This document shows positions 59,740 to 64,000 of a stretch of 64,000 nt of DNA, piece after piece (position 1 is the stretch's first letter; each line of letters starts with the position of its first letter). The stretch lies in assembly GCF_014236855.1 (NCBI RefSeq), contig NZ_CP051261.1:2542001-2606000 (forward strand), given 5' to 3'. A program made the position numbers and the translations under genes. The notes under the pieces were generated by a model that saw only the letters and a list, made by a program, of their open reading frames with translations, was not told where the DNA came from and searched no databases. This DNA comes from Xanthomonas sp. SI. GTDB lineage: Bacteria > Pseudomonadota > Gammaproteobacteria > Xanthomonadales > Xanthomonadaceae.

Positions 59740-61395
59740 ATGGCTTACCCATCCTTGGAGCAATACAACGAGGCCCTTCAGTCGCCGCAGTTTGTCCTGC
59801 AAGACCCAGAGCTGAAGCAAGGGAAGCTGAAAACCACAGGCCTGGGACTACCGTTGGCACTTTGCGGCGGGTTTGCGCTGACCTACACAGTCACAGTGGG
59901 CACCAGGAAGTTCGCGCTGCGCTGCTTTCACAAGGAATCGCGCGAACTGGAACGTCGTTACCAGGCGATTTCGGCTCGTCTGAAGCAGCTCAATAGCCCT
60001 TACTTCTTGCCGTTTGAGTTCAACCCCAACGGCATTCGCATCCAGGGCAATGCGTATCCCATCGTCAAGATGGCTTGGGCCAGCGGGCGCACGCTGGCCG
60101 AGTTCCTCGAAGCCGAGCATCGCAACATCGCAGCGCTCCGGAAGTTACGTAGCGCCTTAGCGGCTTTGGCCGCATTTCTTGAGAACAACAACCTTGCTCA
60201 CGGCGACATCCAGCCGGAGAACGTCATGGTCAGTGCGGATGGGGCGACCATCCAGCTGATTGACTACGATGGTATGTTCGTTGAGTCCCTCAACGGGGCT
60301 AAAGCAACCGAGCTGGGACAGCTAAACTTCCAGCATCCCCAGCGCTCAGCGGACAACTTCAGCTCCACGCTGGATCGATTTTCGTTCCTCACACTAGACG
60401 TCGCACTTCAAGCGTTGATGGCTTCGCCGAAGATCTGGGCTACGTCCCGATCCGAGCCCAGCGCTGTAGTGTTTCGCCGCAACGATTTTATCAACCTCGG
60501 CGCTTCCGCTGTGTTCCAAGAAGCGGTGGCCATTGCTGGACTCAAGTCACACGTTGAGAACCTGGGAAAGGTCGCAGCGGGAAGTTTTGCAGGCATTCCG
60601 TCACTGGCCGATTTCCAACAAGGCAAGGGAATCCCGATCGGACCAATCACCATCCGTCCCAACAATGCGGCGGTGGTTTATCAGGGGCCCTACGTGGTTT
60701 GCGATGCCACCAACTATGCTCAGGTGCTGGGCATGGTGGGCAATCGCGTCGAGTTAGTGGGAAAGATCCATTCGGTTAAAAATGGATGGACCAATACCAA
60801 GAACAGGAGGCCATACGTCTTCGTTAATTTCTCGGATTGGAGAGGGGAATCGGTTAGATTGACAATTTGGGTGGACGGCATTGATGCAATTAAACCGCAT
60901 GTTCCTGACGCATCGTGGGTAGGGCGCTGGGTGTCCGTGGCGGGCTTGGTGAATCCTCCCTATAGCAAGAGTGGTTACCCCAGCCTATCCATCACTATCA
61001 CGGCACCTGGCCAGCTTCAGCAGTTACCCGAGAAGGACGCCAAGTTCCGTCTTGCGGTTGCTGGAAAACCAGTTGCTGGGGGCATGTCAGCCAGCAGCAG
61101 CCGCAATAGCGACATCCTCATCGATATGGTGGGTAAAGGTGCTTCTGGAACAAAGCTGCCACCGCCTCAGCCGCCTTCCCTACCTCCCGTTCAAACACGC
61201 AACCAGCAACTTCTTACCGGGATGCAGCGTCAAACACCGCAGGTCTCTGCGCCTCCGCGGCACACGCCTACACGTTCCTTGCCTCCACGTCCCTCGCCGC
61301 CGCCAGCACGCCCGGCATCTTCTTCCAAAAGTGGATGCCTCTCCCTGTTGATCCTGGGAGGCCTGTTGCTCCTGTGGCGACTTGTTGCGGGGTAG
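59740..61395 (+). CDS. Atypical protein kinase, YegI type, membrane-anchored
   Basis: A 551-residue protein. Kinase domain about 40-290: beta-3 is KFALRCF with Arg61 where the VAIK lysine normally lies; the catalytic loop is HGDIQPEN (His154, Asp156, Asn161); the DFG site is DYDG (Asp175); then ELGQLNFQHPQR, typical of the YegI/COG4248 group. About 335-420 looks like an OB-fold (VELVGKIHSVKNGW, RPYVFVNFSDW). A Pro/Ser-rich linker and a C-terminal transmembrane helix (CLSLLILGGLLLLWRLV) follow. ATG 59740 is chosen over TTG 59734. It completes the TerY-P triad. Confidence 0.85.
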   Translation: MAYPSLEQYNEALQSPQFVLQDPELKQGKLKTTGLGLPLALCGGFALTYTVTVGTRKFALRCFHKESRELERRYQAISARLKQLNSPYFLPFEFNPNGIRIQGNAYPIVKMAWASGRTLAEFLEAEHRNIAALRKLRSALAALAAFLENNNLAHGDIQPENVMVSADGATIQLIDYDGMFVESLNGAKATELGQLNFQHPQRSADNFSSTLDRFSFLTLDVALQALMASPKIWATSRSEPSAVVFRRNDFINLGASAVFQEAVAIAGLKSHVENLGKVAAGSFAGIPSLADFQQGKGIPIGPITIRPNNAAVVYQGPYVVCDATNYAQVLGMVGNRVELVGKIHSVKNGWTNTKNRRPYVFVNFSDWRGESVRLTIWVDGIDAIKPHVPDASWVGRWVSVAGLVNPPYSKSGYPSLSITITAPGQLQQLPEKDAKFRLAVAGKPVAGGMSASSSRNSDILIDMVGKGASGTKLPPPQPPSLPPVQTRNQQLLTGMQRQTPQVSAPPRHTPTRSLPPRPSPPPARPASSSKSGCLSLLILGGLLLLWRLVAG

Positions 61396-61458
61396 GTCGC
61401 TTACAGAGAACCTTGTGCGGTGGTAGAGCGTGCTTCAGACCCCGGAGGATGGACACTC

Positions 61459-62394
61459 ATGGCATTCGATTGGTCCCAGCTTCCCCTCGCCAATACCCCT
61501 TGGCGCATCCAGGTCGTGGCCGACATCCTCCCGATCCTGATTCGCCGAGCGAAGGAAGGCCGGCCTATCTTCTACGGCGAGTTGGCCGAGCAACTGGAGT
61601 CGGAGTTCGGGCACGAACCAAAGGCTCGCAAAACCGTCTATGGCCCTCCTGTGGGGGCGGTCGGTCAGGCCATTGAGCAGCTTGGCCAACGGCCGGAGTG
61701 GCAGGGCGAGCGGATCCCGCCGATCAACACTATCGTCGTCAGCAAGAGCACGGGCTATCCGAGCGGGGGCGCTGACGAGATTGCCTACTACTTCTTCGAG
61801 GACAACGGCGCCGGCATGGCCGCAGACCGGCTCGCTTACCTCGATGCCGCCATGAATGCGGTCTACCACTACGGCAAATGGGATCAGATCGCTGAGGCCC
61901 TGGGTGTGGCCTGGTTGGAGCCTGAGGCAGGCGAAGTCCAGGCGGACCAGGGCGAGGTGCTGCCGCTACCACGAGTCCAGGCAGGCGGCGGCGCAGAGAG
62001 TGCCGAGCACCAGGCGCTGAAGCACTGGGTGCGAGAGCATCCCGAGGAACTGCTTGACTTTGGCACCTTCGAGCCTGGAAAAAATGAAGTTGTGTTGAGC
62101 AGCGGCGACCGGCTAGACGTGTTGTTCGACAATAATCGCCGGCGTTTGGCCGTGGAAGTGAAGACCAGCAAGTGCTCGGAGGATGAGCTCATGCGTGGCG
62201 TTTACCAGTGCGTGAAATACCGGGCCATCCTGCGCGCCGAGCAGTTGGCGACATGCCAGATCCCCAACGGTGAGGCGGTGCTTGTGTGCCCAAGGGCACC
62301 TGGCAAGAAGACCAAGGCGCTCATCAAACGCTTGAATGTGAACTTCCACAGGGTGCCTGTGGATGCTGAAAAGCAAATTTTGAGGCAACGATGA
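61459..62394 (+). CDS. PD-(D/E)XK nuclease-like protein linked to the TerY-P triad
   Basis: A 311-residue protein. The N-terminal half (LANTPWRIQVVADILPILIRRAKEGRP, ...YGELAEQLE) looks like a winged-helix/DNA-recognition part; the C-terminal part (about 200-290) has GDRLDVLFDNNRRRLAVEVKTSKCSEDELMRGVYQCVKY, with the Asp and E-x-K of a PD-(D/E)XK site. ATG 61459 is the likely start. It lies 63 bases after the kinase and overlaps the next gene by ATGA. Confidence 0.75.
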   Translation: MAFDWSQLPLANTPWRIQVVADILPILIRRAKEGRPIFYGELAEQLESEFGHEPKARKTVYGPPVGAVGQAIEQLGQRPEWQGERIPPINTIVVSKSTGYPSGGADEIAYYFFEDNGAGMAADRLAYLDAAMNAVYHYGKWDQIAEALGVAWLEPEAGEVQADQGEVLPLPRVQAGGGAESAEHQALKHWVREHPEELLDFGTFEPGKNEVVLSSGDRLDVLFDNNRRRLAVEVKTSKCSEDELMRGVYQCVKYRAILRAEQLATCQIPNGEAVLVCPRAPGKKTKALIKRLNVNFHRVPVDAEKQILRQR

Positions 62395-63137
62395 CGAACG
62401 TAGACACGCTGGAGAACCGCATCCGACAGATCGATGGGTTCATTCGGGCTCTGACCAGTGAGGCGCATTTCCTGGACGAGAGAGCATACTTGCTCAAGCC
62501 TTTGGTTCTCGATGAAGAGGTGAAGGCGGCGATGAAGACCAAGCTTGATAAGACCCCAGGTGCAGGTCTCTGGAACCACTTGACGCCTTTGCTTGGCCAA
62601 GATCTCATCCGCGAGTTGGCTCGATTGTTCCTTGATAAGGGGGACAAGACCGGCAGCCTCACCAACATTTGGCGCAAGCTGCAGGTGCCCGGTATGCGGG
62701 AGCACTACCGCACGAGCTATGGCGGCATGTTTGACTCCCTTCAGGATAGCCCCGCGGAATACATCGGCGAGGAGACCAGGGAGAAGTGGCGCCAGCGAGA
62801 TCGTGACGAAAACATGGCCCAGTTCGATGAGAGATGGAGCGCGGTCAACCAAGCCATGAAGGAACTGGAAAGCGATCCGGTGACTATCAGCGTCAGAACT
62901 TTTCGAGACAAACACCATGCGCACTGGGAGATGCAGAAGCTGGGTGAAGAGCCCAAGCCATTCGACATCAGCACACTGCAACTGACATACCAAGGAATTT
63001 TTGACTTTGGCGACCGATGCCTGAAGATACTGGCGGAATTGGGGGTGTTATTGACCCACACCCACTGGGAGCCTGATGAGTTCGCGGACATCAGCGCTGA
63101 GCGAGGGCGGACGCTTTGGATGACACTCGCAAGGTGA
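62391..63137 (+). CDS. AbiU2/HEPN-like protein
   Basis: A 248-residue helical protein coupled by ATGA to the nuclease-like gene. The C-terminal part resembles the AbiU2 HEPN group: ISVRTFRDKHHAHWEMQKLGEEPKPFDI, where R-D-K-H-H-A-H gives an RX5H motif of HEPN ribonucleases, followed by a helix (TYQGIFDFGDRCLKIL). HEPN proteins commonly cleave RNA in abortive defence. The assignment is by motif and context. Confidence 0.7.
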   Translation: MTNVDTLENRIRQIDGFIRALTSEAHFLDERAYLLKPLVLDEEVKAAMKTKLDKTPGAGLWNHLTPLLGQDLIRELARLFLDKGDKTGSLTNIWRKLQVPGMREHYRTSYGGMFDSLQDSPAEYIGEETREKWRQRDRDENMAQFDERWSAVNQAMKELESDPVTISVRTFRDKHHAHWEMQKLGEEPKPFDISTLQLTYQGIFDFGDRCLKILAELGVLLTHTHWEPDEFADISAERGRTLWMTLAR

Positions 63138-63200
63138 TCCCCTGCAAGTCTTGCTTGTGCCGTCATAGAAATTACTGACTTTCTCGGGGCAGATTACGCA

Positions 63201-64000
63201 ATGACGAACTTCATCTTTGCCCGACGCGATTTGCAAAGCCGAATCGATCGTCTTAAGCGGGTCTTGTCTGAAGACCAGATTGTGGAGATTGTAAACCGGC
63301 TGAACACACCCGGCTGGAACCGGCTGCCTGCGATGTGGGAGGTCGTCGTTTTGGATGCATTCTCCCAAGAGGCTAAGCTTAGGCATGAGGTCCCGCTTCC
63401 AAGTGGCAGGAGACCTGATCTTGAGCTGACATACTTTTCTCCGAATGGAGAGGTCTTGCTTGTCGTTGGAGATGTCTTAGCTGTCTCTGACAAGGGTCTG
63501 GATGAGCAAAATCCAGTGGATGTTCTATTTGAGACGGTCCCAGAAATAGCACGAAAGTATGGCGTCGATCCAGTAAAACTCGGCTATAAGGTCGAGGGGG
63601 AACATACTGGCCACTATGGGGATGGCAGGATACAACTAGGTCTTCCAAAGCGCGGTGAGTTGATCAAGCTTCTCCGCACCGAAGTTGCCGGTTGGCTTCA
63701 GGGCGTGCGCCAAGCGCCAGAAGAGCGGCACGTTTACAAGCCAGTAGACGAGAGCTTGAGGTTTTCGATTGCATATGATCCGAGTGCATCTTCCGTAACA
63801 GGCAGCTATCTAAGCTACGACGTTGCGGCTTCTCGGGAGAAGAATCCGCTTTATAAGGCGCTGAAGGCTAAAAAGGATCAGCTCATTGGCGCGCCAGAGC
63901 AGGCGCTTAAAATTTTGGTCGCTTGCGATGGTGACTCGGCCCTTTTGCACAATATTTCTTCCTCGTCACGGACGCCCGGAACCTATAGTGCACTTCAAAT
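63201..64000 (+). CDS. Unrecognised protein, cut by right window edge
   Basis: The reading frame starts at ATG 63201 (MTNFIFARRDLQSRIDRLKR) and continues open for 266 codons to the edge. One segment, SGRRPDLELTYFSPNGEVLLVVGDV, could be a degenerate PD-(D/E)XK-like strand pair, but the usual lysine is absent. Codon use is low GC like an acquired gene. It follows the HEPN-like gene after 63 bases on the same strand and probably belongs to the same operon. Confidence 0.65.
   Translation, partial: MTNFIFARRDLQSRIDRLKRVLSEDQIVEIVNRLNTPGWNRLPAMWEVVVLDAFSQEAKLRHEVPLPSGRRPDLELTYFSPNGEVLLVVGDVLAVSDKGLDEQNPVDVLFETVPEIARKYGVDPVKLGYKVEGEHTGHYGDGRIQLGLPKRGELIKLLRTEVAGWLQGVRQAPEERHVYKPVDESLRFSIAYDPSASSVTGSYLSYDVAASREKNPLYKALKAKKDQLIGAPEQALKILVACDGDSALLHNISSSSRTPGTYSALQ

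Overview
The window is from a high-GC gammaproteobacterium of the Xanthomonadaceae, most likely Xanthomonas or a close relative. Three things point there: the gene order parE / pyrG-kdsA-eno-ftsB-ispD-ispF-truD / surE-pcm-yqaA-nlpD / rlmE-ftsH-folP-miaA-hfq-hflX / lexA-recA-recX-alaS-csrA-tRNA-Ser; a LexA operator of the Xanthomonas type (TTAGTAGTA-T-TACTACTAA) directly before lexA; and an effector ending in a domain that resembles XVIPCD, the secretion signal of the Xanthomonas antibacterial type IV secretion system.

Positions 1-28393 are conserved core chromosome. They carry nucleotide and CTP synthesis (pyrG), Kdo synthesis (kdsA), glycolysis (eno), division (ftsB), the MEP isoprenoid pathway (ispD, ispF), tRNA/rRNA modification (truD, rlmE, miaA), protein and nucleotide repair (surE, pcm), cell-wall control (nlpD), quality control (ftsH), folate (folP), RNA regulation (hfq, csrA), ribosome rescue (hflX), SOS response (lexA, recA, recX) and alaS. 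Many neighbours overlap by the ATGA or GTGA pattern. Intergenic spaces hold family-specific palindromic repeats at 3069-3390, 12465-12540 and 19994-20063. A duplicated fragment of the nlpD 3' end lies just after nlpD.

From 28394 to the right edge (about 35.6 kb) the DNA is an accessory island. It starts at the 3' end of a tRNA-Ser(GCT) gene, followed at once by a tyrosine integrase. A second, unrelated tyrosine integrase at 44268-45668 indicates that two or more elements were inserted or nested. The right end lies outside the window. Cargo from left to right: a RES/Xre-type toxin-antitoxin pair; an H-NS-like silencer; an exported RHS polymorphic toxin with a GHH nuclease-like tip and a probable immunity gene; small exported proteins and a secreted DRGH endonuclease; an XRE regulator tail-to-tail with a DUF4365 nuclease-like protein; a C39-like peptidase; radC; a cargo block with an Mrr-type restriction enzyme, bracketed by ~100-bp direct repeats that duplicate the 5' end of a thermonuclease gene; two tandem Imm11/DUF1629-like proteins; an XVIPCD-like effector; and a PIN-like protein.

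The most interesting region is 58170-64000. A vWA protein (TerY/YegL type), a PP2C phosphatase (YegK type) and an unusual protein kinase (YegI type) form the phosphorylation triad known as TerY-P. They are followed on the same strand, in tight spacing, by a PD-(D/E)XK nuclease-like protein, an AbiU2/HEPN-like protein in ATGA overlap, and an unrecognised gene cut by the window edge. I read this as a candidate phospho-regulated nuclease/RNase defence system. Its function is inferred, not shown.
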